From the NCBI GenBank assembly GCA_037974665.1, contig CM075773.1, positions 52,366,917 through 52,430,916 on the forward strand: a stretch of 64,000 nt of DNA, written 5' to 3'. The stretch is from Ehretia macrophylla (taxonomy: Eukaryota > Streptophyta > Magnoliopsida > Boraginales > Ehretiaceae). The notes under the pieces are model-generated. The model did no database searches. It worked only from the letters and a program-made list of their open reading frames with translations, and was not told where the DNA came from. Position 1 is the stretch's first letter. Each line of letters opens with the position of its first letter. Positions 1 through 10,360 of the stretch are shown here, piece after piece. The translations under genes and the position numbers were made by a program.

Positions 1-1233
1 GATTGGACCAAACCAATCATGGACTATTTGGAAGGGGGTATGACCCCGGAGGACGAAAAAGCTGCTCGGAAACTCATGAAGCAGGCCTCAAGGTTTGTCA
101 TAATTGCCGGGCAGCTCTACAAAAGAGCCTACACCTGGCCTCTTTTGAAATGCGTTGCACCCGAGGAAGGAAACTATGTACTCCGGGAGATTCATGAAGG
201 GGTGTGTGGAAACCACTTGGGGGGTAAAGCTCTGGCTCGGAAGACGTTAAGGTACGGCTATTTTTGGCCAACCTTAGAGCAAGATGCCAAAGAGTATGTA
301 AAAAAGTGCGACACCTGCCAGAGGTTCGCCAACGTGCAGCGGAAGCCTGCTGTAGACCTCACAGTGATGATAAGCCCTTGGCCATTCTATCAGTGGGGTC
401 TAGACATCATCGGCCCCTTGCCGGCCAGTCTCGGCCAAAAGAAACACGCCTTCGTGGCCGTAGACTACTTCACCAAATGGCCCGAGGCTGAAGGTGTTGC
501 CAGAATAACAGAAAAGGCAGCTTGGGATTTTGTATGGAAAAATATCATATGCCGATTTGGGGTACCAAAGGTCATTGTCACCGACCACGGCAAGCAATTC
601 GACAGTGCATACTTTCGAGGCAAATGTGCTGAGATTGGGATCGACCTCAGATTCTCGTCTGTTGCTCACCCTCAAAGTAATGGCCAAGTTGAAAGAACTA
701 ACCAAATCATTTTGCAGGGTCTGAAAACCAAGCTGGAGGAAGCAGGGGGCCAATGGGCATCAATTCTCCCAGAAGTGATGTGGGCTCAGCGGACCAATAT
801 CAGCTCGGCGACGGGAGAATCGCCCTTCGAACTGACCTTCGGCACTCAAGCCGTGCTGCCAGTGGAGATCGGGTCTCCAACCAGTAGAACCCTCCACCAT
901 GACCCAGAAATAAACGGAGCACGAATCCGTGAAGAGCTCGACCTCGCTGAAGAGCTCCGAGCTAAAGCTCAAATCAGAATGCTGGCCAGCAAAGCTGCAA
1001 TGAAAAGAGCCTTTTCCAAGCAGGTCAAGCCTAAGCCTATTAAGGTCGGCGACCTCGTACTCAGGAAGGCCATCTTTTTGCCGCGCTCCACTAACAAGTT
1101 TTCCCCGACCTGGGAGGGACCCTACGAGGTCATGAAAGAAGTCCGACCCGGGACCTTCTACCTTCGAGACAAGAACGGAAAACTGTTAAAAAATGCATGG
1201 CATTCAGAACATTTGAAACGGTATTTTGTCTAA
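1..1233 (+). CDS. Ty3/gypsy pol polyprotein, C-terminal integrase part (5' partial)
   Basis: The open frame runs from the first base, so the protein is incomplete at its N-terminus and the first ATG at 19 is not a real start. It ends at TAA 1231-1233. About residues 65-105 form the H2C2 zinc-binding integrase domain (HEGVCGNH ... CDTCQRFA). The catalytic core follows with the DDE triad: D in the GLDIIGP motif, D in TDHGKQFD and E in GQVERTN. The C-terminal part carries the usual GDLVLRK and WEGPYEV segments of plant gypsy integrases, and I see no chromodomain. The product would insert element cDNA into host chromosomes. The visible frame has no stop or frameshift, so the copy may be young. 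Confidence 0.95.
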   Translation, partial: DWTKPIMDYLEGGMTPEDEKAARKLMKQASRFVIIAGQLYKRAYTWPLLKCVAPEEGNYVLREIHEGVCGNHLGGKALARKTLRYGYFWPTLEQDAKEYVKKCDTCQRFANVQRKPAVDLTVMISPWPFYQWGLDIIGPLPASLGQKKHAFVAVDYFTKWPEAEGVARITEKAAWDFVWKNIICRFGVPKVIVTDHGKQFDSAYFRGKCAEIGIDLRFSSVAHPQSNGQVERTNQIILQGLKTKLEEAGGQWASILPEVMWAQRTNISSATGESPFELTFGTQAVLPVEIGSPTSRTLHHDPEINGARIREELDLAEELRAKAQIRMLASKAAMKRAFSKQVKPKPIKVGDLVLRKAIFLPRSTNKFSPTWEGPYEVMKEVRPGTFYLRDKNGKLLKNAWHSEHLKRYFV

Positions 1234-1236
1234 AAA

Positions 1237-1344
1237 CGGCCCCGAGCCGGAATATTTTGTCAACGGCCCCGAGCCGTAATATTTTGTAAACGGCCCCGAG
1301 CCAAAGTATTTTGTAAAGGTCCCGGGCCGAAACATTACTTGTAC
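1237..1344 (+). repeat. 27-bp tandem repeat, four copies
   Basis: Four successive 27-bp units start at 1237, 1264, 1291 and 1318. Each begins with CGGCCCCGAGCC or a close variant and ends in ATTTTGTAA-like sequence. The first three are nearly identical and the fourth has diverged. The array begins four bases after the integrase stop codon, and the pol end itself (CGGTATTTTGTCTAA) resembles the unit, so the array probably arose by slippage from the pol end. Confidence 0.9.
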
Positions 1345-2029
1345 AAATTCAATACAATGCGATTTTGTAAACTAGTGCAATTCCCGACTTGGGAACAAGT
1401 ACACAAACCAGTGCAATGCCCGACCCGGGTGCAAATGCTACAACTACAAAATTACTCGAACTCGGATTAACGCGGTGGCCACGCTTAATCACGAGCAAAC
1501 GATAAAGTAAACCAGCTCGGATTAAGTTCCAGCTCGGGCATAATCAATAACAATTTGGTTAGTTTTGCCAGTTCGGATTAAGTTCCAACTCGGTTCATTC
1601 CGGTCTCAGGTCGGTATATTAGCTTGGGTCAAAACTCGAGCTCAATACTTGTCAACATTAGTTTGACCAATTTTATAACGAACTGACGAGTTCGAATCGG
1701 TAACCGTTATGAGTTGCCCCTATTATACCAGCTCGGATTAGGATGTTAAAACATCAGTCGCGTCCAGCTCGGGTTATTACTCCTAAGTTTGTATGGTCCA
1801 TTGAAATTGGTCCGACCCCACTAACTTGAGGAAAATTTGCGGAGAGAAAAGTACGCGTGTACGAACTCAATTGAAACGCAAATAAAGCCAAAATAAATAT
1901 TTCATTAAAAATCGGAAAATGATTACAAAGGCCCAGCTCGGGCAAGATTACAATAGCCCTACTAGGGAGGCGTTGCTAATTCTATTTTGGCGCGACAGCG
2001 GAGGTGGTGGCCTCAGCTTCATCCCCAAC
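1345..2029. other. Non-coding spacer of the gypsy element
   Basis: This lies between pol and the 3' end of the antisense gene. It is rich in short scattered motifs such as AGCTCGG and GACTCGGG. I see no coding frame or clear regulatory structure. Confidence 0.6.
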
Positions 2030-4283
2030 CTAGTCCAGGCCCTTCTGGACAAACTCAGAAACCTCCTTGGCCTGGGATATCAGGTCGGAGGGAAGCTCGG
2101 GGATCTCCCAGAATTCTGGCGGCGGGACCTCCAAGATCTCGATGTAGTCGTTCTTGGAGGATGGAAAGAAAGTCTTCGCTCTCTCCCGAGCCGCAACTTG
2201 ACCCCGGAAGTAGAACTCCATTTCCGCGTATTTTGCCATGGCCCCGCCTTCCGTGGCCAACCAGTCCACCGCCGCGTCGCTGGTTTTGAAGGCCTCCACC
2301 GCCTTTTCCCCGTGGACGCCGACCCGCTCCGCCAACTCCTTGAACTTTGCCTTTGCCTCCCGCTTCTCTCGCTTGTAGCGATCGACGTCCTTGGCCGCGG
2401 CTTCACGTCGGCCCTTCTCTAGGTCTAGCTCCTTCCTTAAGCGCTCGACCTCCGACGCATCAGCCCTCTGCCTCTGAGCGGCTTCCTCTCTCACTGTCTC
2501 AAGTTCGGCTCGGGAATCCACGTACCGTTGCTCGAGCTCAACGCAGTGAGTTTGGGCCTTGATTAAGAAGCTGGGGGCAGAGAGGATGTGGGACTCGGCC
2601 TGTTCAGCAGAAGATAAAGCAATTAGCCAAGCTAAGAATGCGATCCCTATGTAAGGGATAGGGACTTACCGTAACAATGGCCGTCCTCAAGTCCAGCGAG
2701 AGTTGCTCGGCTGGGACCGTCGCTAGTTTGGGGTCGCGATCCACCTTGGACGCTTCCATGAGGTGCTGGTCGGGAGGACTGAACTCCGACTCCTTGCCCT
2801 TTCCGGAGTGCCCGGGCCGAGGCCGCTTTCTGTTCTCGGATCGGGGGGAGGAGCGCTCCGGGATCGTTAGGCCCGACCCAGATTTCTTCGGCAATGGGGA
2901 CCCCGAAGCCCCTTTTGAAGAGACCTCGGGACCGACCTCACGCCCTTGGCCGCTGTGGCGTTGCCTCTGGCCTTGTCCAGTGCCGCCCGGTCCTGACCGC
3001 ACCTGGGTGTACGCGAGCTTCCTCATATCCGCCATATCTGCAAAGGTAAAGAGCAAAGGGAATCAAAAGTGAGTCGAAGACCCAGCTAAAGCGAAGTTAA
3101 TAAGACGGGACGGGAGGTCGGACGCCAATCCTGCAAACTGACCCTCTTCCGAGCCGGCCCCGTCATCTCCTTCCGGGTCGGGAATCAGGTGGGGATGATC
3201 CTTTGAGAGGTCGGGCTCCCGACCAAATAACTTAGAATCCCAGATTCGCTCCCATTTCAGCACACTGTCAATGTTTATCAGCATCCCGGGCGCGGGCCTG
3301 AGCACTGCAACTTCTCTACGCTCCTCCTTTGAGAGTTTAGGATCATCATTGACGGTTTTCCTCAGGCTCGGGAGCCAGTCCAACCTACATCCAGGATTCA
3401 CAGACGACTCCACCCAATAGTAATCATTATGCCAGCCCTTGTTAGATGAATGCCACTTGGTGAATATGGAGTGGCCGACCCGAGCTGCGAAGTGGAACCA
3501 CCCCGGTTGCTTCGGATTGGGCTTGCATACGAAGAAATGCCTGAATCGACGCAAGGTCGGCTCCACTCCCTTCTCCAAACAGAACACGTAGAAAGCCACC
3601 ATTATAGCCCAACCGTTCGGTGACATCTGACCCGGGCTGAGCTCGAAATGGTTCAGGATTCCAACGATGAAGCCAGGGAGGGGGAGCTGGATGACGTCGA
3701 AGGCCAGATCATATATGGTGTAGTGGTTGGCTGGGGGGTAACACGCCGATTCTTGCCGACCTGGAACCTTCAACTTGTGATGCCAATCAACCGACCAGTT
3801 CCTCAGTCTTGCGTTCGCCATCTGCACGGTGGAATGGCACTCTCGCTTGCAGCAGGCAAACAACTGCTCGATCCTTTTCCCCCGAATTGAAGAAGCGCTA
3901 GCTGAAGCCGAGCTCCGGGGTCGAACAGCACTGACTGGAACAGCCTCGATCGGCTCGGTGGCAGACACCCCGGCTAAAAACTCTTGCGGTATCTCGATGC
4001 CCTCCAGTCGGTTCAGCGGCTCCTCATCCTCCCCGGCGTCGAATTCTCCCAGGTCGGCCATAGGGTCCTCTTCTGCCTCTTCTCGCACCAGTCTAACCCC
4101 AATAACTTGGCAGTCGTCGTCACTCTCCTCGCGATTGGATTTCCGAGCCGGCCCTGAGGACGAGCTGGTGCTCTCTCCGCCACGGATCCTGTTCGAGGTA
4201 GATGCCGAGCTCGACGGACTTTCATCTCCGCCGTAAGACCTTACATCCATTGCCTGAGAATCTTCTGATTCCGACCTCCCCAT
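2030..4283 (-). CDS. Antisense gene of Tat-type gypsy element (aORF), putative gypsy-type transposon domain, coiled coil
   Basis: A three-exon model on the minus strand: exon 1 4283-3143, exon 2 3037-2670, exon 3 2599-2030. Splice sites are G|GTCAGT to TTTGCAG and ACG|GTAAGT to GAACAG. Phases are 1 and 0, and the total of 2079 nt is a multiple of three (692 residues plus stop). Upstream, a 50-nt stretch 4338-4289 (AG|GTACGT to TTTGCTGTAG) could be a 5'-UTR intron. The acidic, Ser-rich N-terminus precedes a conserved block near residues 165-280 (LPLPGF, MSPNGW, FYVFCLEKGVEP). This resembles the Pfam family 'putative gypsy type transposon' (PF04195, Transposase_28). Exon 2 is basic and low in complexity. 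Exon 3 is Arg/Glu/Lys-rich with a predicted coiled coil (RLRKELDLEKGRREAAAKD). The function of this family is not established. It has its own TATA box at 4501-4512. Confidence 0.8.
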
Positions 4284-4500
4284 CCTGTCTACAGCAAATA
4301 CAAATGTACAGGAATGACTAAAGGGAGTCGGGACGTACCTAATGCTCCCAACTGCGGAGTGTGGCCGACTCTTCTGGTCCAAGCTGCAGAATCCCGAGAA
4401 TATTCTTTCCGAGCTAGTTATGTCCGACCACTCTTGCGTCCGACCTAAATTCCTTGAGAAATAGAAAGTGAAGTATGCAGTGAAATCTCGGAGGAGGTGG

Positions 4501-4512
4501 CCCTATTTATAG
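4501..4512 (-). promoter_or_regulatory. TATA box of the antisense gene
   Basis: On the minus strand the bases read CTATAAATAGGG. This is about 220 bp upstream of the predicted start codon at 4283 and just upstream of a C/T-rich stretch suited to transcription initiation. It lies inside the element and points away from the 3' LTR, supporting independent antisense transcription. Confidence 0.65.
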
Positions 4513-4707
4513 GCGCCCGTGAAATTCGCCTCGGGAAGGCCAAACGTCGCGTCTCGTCAGAACCGCCAGGTGACGTGGCAGCCATCCGTTGGGCATGCAC
4601 TGCTGACGTGGCCATCCCTACTCTATCGGGGTCGGGCACCTTCAGCTCGGGATTAGCTCCTACCTCTAGATCTCGCCCACTTGATCTCGACTGGGGGGGG
4701 GGGGAAT

Positions 4708-5178
4708 TGACGAGGGGTTCCCGAGCTGAGCTAAATTAGCCGACCTTCTGATCAGAGATGGGCCAATCCGCGCTCCATCAGCAGCTCGCTCAGCCCAATG
4801 ATCAACCCCAGATGACTGACCCGACTTATTAACCCCGACCTCAGTTCCAGCTGTTCCGATGGGACATAAAGCACTGATGGGACATAAAGCTGCGTCGCAT
4901 TAAATGTTGTCAGACCCAAACTCAGTATAAATAGAGCTCAACCCTCCTCACTTACTCTCTCTCTCGCTATTAATTGCTCTAAACTACTTTGCCAGCTCGG
5001 ACATATTAATCATTCGCACGCCTGAGGGGAAAATCCGGGTCGTCACCCCGCCTTTTCCTTGTCTTTCTTGTGCAGGATCTGCAGCCGACCAGGAAAGTTT
5101 AGCTCGGAGTCGGATCGAAGGAGTCCAGCTCGGCCAGACTAGCTCCCGAATCTAACTGTGAGATTTTCAACCTCGACA
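4708..5178 (+). repeat. 3' LTR of the gypsy element
   Basis: It begins TGACGAGG right after a polypurine tract with a run of about 12 G (4693-4706) and ends CCTCGACA, an imperfect inverted end pair (TG...CA). It contains a TATA box (4926-4933) followed by CT-rich sequence. The flanking base composition changes abruptly at 5179. The expected 5-bp target duplication would be GTAAC at 5179-5183, which cannot be verified because the 5' end is outside the window. Confidence 0.8.
4926..4933 (+). promoter_or_regulatory. LTR promoter TATA box
   Basis: TATAAATA inside the LTR is followed about 30 bp downstream by CTTACTCTCTCTCTCGC, a plausible start of the R region. Confidence 0.65.
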
Positions 5179-6473
5179 GTAACTATTTACGTGTATGTAT
5201 GCCAATTTTTTGTGGTTGTGTTCTTGTGTATAATTTGGTTGCCACCCTGTGTATGCGTATCATTTTTTGAGTATTTTCGTATAAATTCATGTTTATGTGT
5301 ATCTTTATATGTATGTGTGCATTGCAGTTAAATACAATGGGAGAATTTGGATACATATTAAAGTTCGTGAATAATTTAGAATCATGTTATAGTCTCATGG
5401 ATAACAATTATAGCGTTTCTCTATCTCTTTCTTTATCCTGCAATTTGTTTTGAATTTTTAGCAAAAAGACAAATATATCCTTCTGAATTAAGGGTCCATT
5501 AATACTTTTATGGCCATGGGAGAATTTGGTGAATTAAGAAATGGAAGAATCCGATTTTTCCCTACAAGGTTTAGTCTAATTCTCAAACCCTCTCACAAGG
5601 TTTATGTTTTTACACAGATTCCCCCATGACATATTATGATGTCAATCAAATCCTTAAGATTTGGTGGTAATTAAGTTTATGCTTAATTTATTAAAGAGGT
5701 AAGTGGGTTGATTCTCAAACTCAAAGTTTTTCATATCTAGGTTGCGTTATCGTATATGATTCTAAAATTATGAATATCATCTTTATTTTGGATATTTTGG
5801 ATTTTGAATGAAGCTTCACAGACTTCTTATGGATTTTACGACAACAAATGCACTTTAAACTTATTGGGTTTTTATTTGAACCTTGGTTTGAGAAAATGAC
5901 AACATTTTTCCAGTGTAAATATAAAATTATGTTTTCAGAGAAAAAAGGATTTTTGACATAAATGAATTCCTAAAACGAGGCTTCAAAAGTTAATTTATAT
6001 ATAAAAAAAAAGAATTTGAACAGTGAGTGACGGCCACTGTTTGTTATAATAATATCACTGTTGACAAGCAATGAAGGCTATTATTATTTAAAAGAGGGAG
6101 ACATTTACCGATATTAATAATGTTCTTATTTTCAAATGACCAAAATGTCCAATAATAAATATATATAATGACAAAATATCAAATTTTATTGTTATGTATT
6201 AGTAATGTTATTACTATAATCATTATTATTACATTTATTTTTTAAGACAATTACATGTATACAATAACGAAAAGACAATCTTTTTATTTTATAAAAATGA
6301 TTCTAATACTGTTCTGATATATTGACTATCAAATATGAGTTTGAAATCAATACATCCACTCCTATTTTCATTCTCAAAGCATACTAAGTATGATATACTC
6401 TTTCCCAAATTCATTACATTCCTTAACTAATTTAATTTCTTTCTAAATTCATTTCATAATACTAATCGCCACC
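5179..6473. other. Remainder of intron 3 of S-domain kinase copy A, AT-rich
   Basis: There is no coding potential. Segments match, in inverted orientation, the intron 3 of copy C. Examples are 5600-5700 against about 47.86-48.01 kb (CATGACATATTATGATGTCAA) and 6300-6480 against about 46.66-46.83 kb. Homology to copy C fades toward 5179, and exon 4 is not found before the gypsy LTR. Confidence 0.6.
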
Positions 6474-6486
6474 TTAGAGTTGAAAG

Positions 6487-6618
6487 TTTTTTTTTTTTTT
6501 TGATTCAGGGGAGGTCTAAGGCCGTACAAAGTAACTGGCAACACTCGAACTCGCAACCGACTTTTTGCATACATAGCGAGTTACATACCACTATTCCAAA
6601 GCCCTAGTGGCTTACAAC
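6487..6618 (-). mobile_element. tRNA-derived SINE
   Basis: Read on the minus strand, this has a 15-base A tail at 6501-6487, a B-box-like GAGTTCGAGTG and an A-box-like TGGAATAGTGG in the right order and spacing for a tRNA-derived SINE. The combined SINE+MITE insert is flanked by a direct repeat: TTAGAGTTGAAAG at 6474-6486 and TTAGAGTTTGAAAG at 7062-7075. The equivalent place in copy C (about 46.64 kb) has no insert. Confidence 0.6.
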
Positions 6619-7056
6619 TTGTTTGGATTGGACTTTTTAAAGGAAAGGAAAGGATGTGGAAGGAATAAGGAATCCTTCCCTTTGTTTGGAGGAATTTTAA
6701 AGGTGGGAAAGGTTATGGAGGAGTTTTCTATTTCCTTTAATGAGAAAGATTTTGTAATCCTTCCAAATTGGAATGTTTTGGAGGGAAATGAAATATTTTG
6801 TTATAAAAAGTCTTTTTTGCCCCTACATATCTTATTGTTATAAAAATAAAAAAGGTACTTAAGTAATTTTATATTTAAAATTATCATTTTCCTTTCCTTT
6901 CCTTCTCCAATCCAAACAAAAGATCATAAAATCCTTTCATTTCCTTCCTATTATTATTTTTTTGCAATCCAAACAAGGTAATTCATTTTCTTTCATTTCC
7001 TTTATATTTTTACCTCCACTTTCCATTCCTTTCCATTCCTTTGTGCAATCCAAACG
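6619..7056. mobile_element. MITE with purine-rich inverted ends
   Basis: The ends are TTGTTTGGATTG followed by AAAGGAAAGG repeats on the left and the inverted GCGTTTGGATTGCACAAAGG on the right. Internal CCAATCCAAAC motifs repeat the ends. This type of non-autonomous element is common in plant introns. It lies next to the SINE and is absent at the matching site of copy C. The open frame at 6607-6843 belongs to this element and is not a gene. Confidence 0.65.
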
Positions 7057-7553
7057 CTATGTTAGAGTTTGAAAGTTGAGTCGATTGAACATTAGACTCA
7101 TTGCATGAATCTTGTATATTCAGTAGCACCTATTTGGGCCCTTACATTATTTTGAATTTTGAATTATAGAGGCATAAAGAAAGGCTTTTATACATTGAAA
7201 CAAATCCACATCAGTTTTTATAAGAGTGTGGGTGTCGGGGGTGTTTGGGGTTGGGGGTTGGTGCAGTGGGGTGTGCGAGAGTGTTCAGGTGGATTTAGAT
7301 TTAGGGGTCGGGGTGTTCAGTGGGGTTTAAAAGATGTGTTTTTATTTTCTAGTTCTAAAAGATATTTTTTTGGCTTTGAAAAATAAAAAGACCAAAATAC
7401 CCTCAAATTATATGTTATGAGAGAATTTGAGTAAAATATAAATATGGGTGAGTTTGGAAATTAAGCTAGGCCTCCTAGGGGAAAATGGGATTTTCCCCAT
7501 TAGCATGAAACTCATATGCTGAAAAGTGGCTACAATTCTATGATGCTATGTAC

Positions 7554-10360
7554 CTTGTAAACTGGTCCAAATCCTCCCTCTCCAAGCTTATTTTCACTTG
7601 AGAAGTTATTTGTGGCTCCCATAATTGAGCCAAAAGTGAATATCTTCAAATCATGAGGTTCTCGTCCATTCTTTGCAATCTCATTACCATCGTTAAAGTT
7701 GTCTGTAATAGTCAACTGATGTAAAAATTCTCTTCTTTTCCTCTCCTCGCCTGTATACAAAGAGTTAATATAGTTTTAGAGATGAAAAAATTCTTCAATC
7801 AGTTCGGACTAATGTCAATTCTATCAGTCCGACTTGATGCAATAACTTATCATGCATGATATAAGATATGCAGAATATCTAACAAATTGGTTTTTAAGAT
7901 CTACCTTCTAGTCTACGTCTACGCCGTCTTCTCATCAGATAGCCCAAGAAGCTCGACACTAGCAAGAGTACAAAAGTCGCTGAGGCACTGAATATCCATA
8001 ACTTTGATTTTCCTGAACATATAATGGAAGAATGTTCAGTTAAAAAAGTTTCAGATGCATCATTATAACATAATCCATCAGTAGAAAAAAAGTCAAAGTT
8101 GAATAAGAAAAATGCAGAACAATTTAAGTATAAAATAATTACTTTGTAGCTGTTTTTTATTTATTTATTTAGTTTTTACTTTGTAGCTGTTGGCAACGGC
8201 TATGCCAACGGTTACTTGGTGTTTTTCTTTCAAAAATCAAATTCTTTTAATTTTTTTTTTTTTTACATTTTATTCCCCCAACAATTCTTATAAATTTCTA
8301 ACCATTTTTCATTCTTCTCATGCCAAATCAATCTTCTTTCTCTCAATTTTCTATATATTTTTAAGTGTTACTAATGTTCTCGTGTCTTGTGAACTTATAG
8401 TTTGTTATGTAATATTTTATCATTTATGTTAATGTTATTAATCTACTTGTGTCTCATTAATCGTTAAATTAATTTTTTTTTTAAAGTTAAGTTTAAATTT
8501 TACATTTTTTAATTTTTTAATTTTACATTTTTAAATTATTAATTCAACTATCCAAGTACCTCCAATTAATATTTTTAGTTTTATATATATATTCACGAAA
8601 ATTAGTGTTTGTATATTAGTGTATATATATATATATATACTAAAATATAAAATATACTAATCACAAAATATTAATGTTTGTATATATTAGTACCTCCAAT
8701 TAGTATATATATATATAAAATATACTAATCACAAAAAAAGAAAAAAAACCGGGCTGGCCTAGTCCAACTCGTGACCCACAATAGCGGATTCATAAGTCGA
8801 GTTGGGTCTTGTAGTTTAAGAAATGAGTCCAGCCCACTAAACATCTGTATCGAGTCAAACTCAATTTTCTTCACCCATGACTTGTACAGGTTGCCTGATC
8901 TGGGCTGGCAAGCCTAGATGTCAACTCTACCTTGACGTGAAATCAAGCAAAAGGATGCTCAACTAGTAGTTGAAATAAGGGAAATTCTCCTATCATATAA
9001 CGACTATCTGACCCGTAACACAACGTGTGAACCCCAAGTATAAATGGGTTTCACCTGTGAGCAGCCCAGATAACTAAAAGGCCTGATAGGAGAATATGCG
9101 CCCCTCCAGATAATTGTCTATTTATGGTGATATATTACATGGATAACATGAGATCACCTTTCGATTTTGATGATTTTGATGATGTTGGTGATCTTTCTGA
9201 AACCAATACATACTTTGAGACTGATTGCTTTCCAGACTTATCTATACCAAATTCCCCATTGCCAGACCAAGTTGTACATCCTGTTCCGTTGCTATGAACA
9301 TTAAAGCCCACACAACTGCAATCATTCCACCATCTTTCCATACAATCAGCAACACTTAGACTTGAATTGTGGTCATAGGCAGTCGAAGTGCCTGGAAAAT
9401 CTCCACTTTTAATTTCATACTTGTCACCACTACTCCGACAGTTGGGAAGTGCTGAAGCAAGGCATCCATTATCACTCTGGTAACCATAGCAGAAGTTCTC
9501 ATAAGGGCTGACAACACGACTATTGGCAGCATCAAGAATTTGCCCCTCCGGAGACAACTCCAACATTGATATTGTTGCTCCAATGGTATCAAAAGACAGG
9601 TACATTCCATGATCATTAGATATGAAACCGAGCTTGTGCGGGTAACTATTGGAAGTGTCTGTCAATTCAGATGCAAATCGAAAGCTTTGATTATTCCAAG
9701 GACCACTTGTCCAGTAAAGCTCTCCTCGACGACGACGAATAACCAATTGACCTGATCCCTGGATAGCTTCCAAGCTCATGGTGAAAGCCCCTGAGGCCGG
9801 AATATCGTCGCTTAACCACGAGATCAGTGTCCAATTTTCCCCGGTCGTCCGGTTAAAACCGAGTCTCATTCCAGGCAAAAGGGTGTTGGTAGAATGATCA
9901 AAGCTTTGCCATAGAGTCCTGTTGTCATCTCCATTCACTAAAACAAGTTGCCTGAATCATATAGTGTAGCATATGCGAAGCTTGCCCCAACATGATTAGA
10001 AATCTCCATGGAAAAGTTTCCTCCATTGGTGATCTTCATTGTTCCAGAGCTATCTATTGTGAGTACTCCAGAATTGTTGATTAAAGATTGGTTTGGATTG
10101 GCAACCCATACTTTTCTCGCCGGATCATCACTTGTATACCATATTCCTAGGTAACTATAATTTGTGGCTTCTATAGTGAAAAAACCCAAGGTGAATTTCC
10201 CAAATTCAGAAACAAGATTCCAGTTGGAACCAAGCTGATCACCAGTCCTGAGTAAGCTTGTTGCATCCACAGAAAAGAGATTAATTAGTTCCTGGCTGCA
10301 ATATAATGCTAACAAGAGTAAGAAAAATGTATCGACAAAAGCTTTCGTGTTAGCAGCCAT
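7554..10360 (-). pseudogene. G-type lectin S-receptor-like kinase, copy A: exons 1-3 only, frameshifted
   Basis: Exon 1 9158-10360, exon 2 7905-8012 (108 nt) and exon 3 7554-7750 (197 nt) match copy C exon by exon. The start is MAANTKAF at 10360, followed by a signal peptide. The ectodomain has the bulb-type lectin region, S-locus glycoprotein region and PAN/apple end (NDCSCVGFNV). Exon 2 gives a membrane span and a poly-Arg stop-transfer. Exon 3 gives the juxtamembrane segment and the Gly loop [10 protein letters not shown]. One T is missing near 9945-9947 (GGCAACTTGTTTTAG, against GGCAACTTTGTTTTAG in copy C), giving a premature TAG. The exon 1 donor is GTGATC, not GTGAGT. Kinase exons 4-7 are absent and the gypsy LTR begins at 5178 where they should lie. 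This family acts at the plasma membrane in signalling, but this copy cannot. Confidence 0.88.

Larger units (their letters stand above)
1..5178 (+). mobile_element. Ty3/gypsy LTR retrotransposon, Tat-like lineage, 3' part only
   Basis: The window opens inside pol. In order there are the integrase end of pol, a GC-rich non-coding stretch, a gene on the opposite strand, a G-rich polypurine tract and a 471-bp 3' LTR. An antisense gene between pol and the 3' LTR is known from Tat-lineage elements (for example Grande and Retand), so I assign this lineage by structure. The sequence becomes strongly AT-rich right after the LTR, at 5179. The 5' LTR, gag, protease, RT and RNase H lie outside the window. 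The element sits where exons 4-7 of the neighbouring S-domain kinase gene should be, so it probably interrupted that gene. Confidence 0.9.

Noticed and set aside
3648-4236. Plus-strand open frames opposite the antisense gene
   Set aside because: They are complements of the spliced minus-strand gene with no recognisable domain. The minus strand has splice sites, a TATA box and a known family block.
7159-7386. 75-codon Gly-rich frame in intron 3 of copy A
   Set aside because: Composition is driven by a GT-rich run and it matches intron sequence of copy C without a conserved frame.
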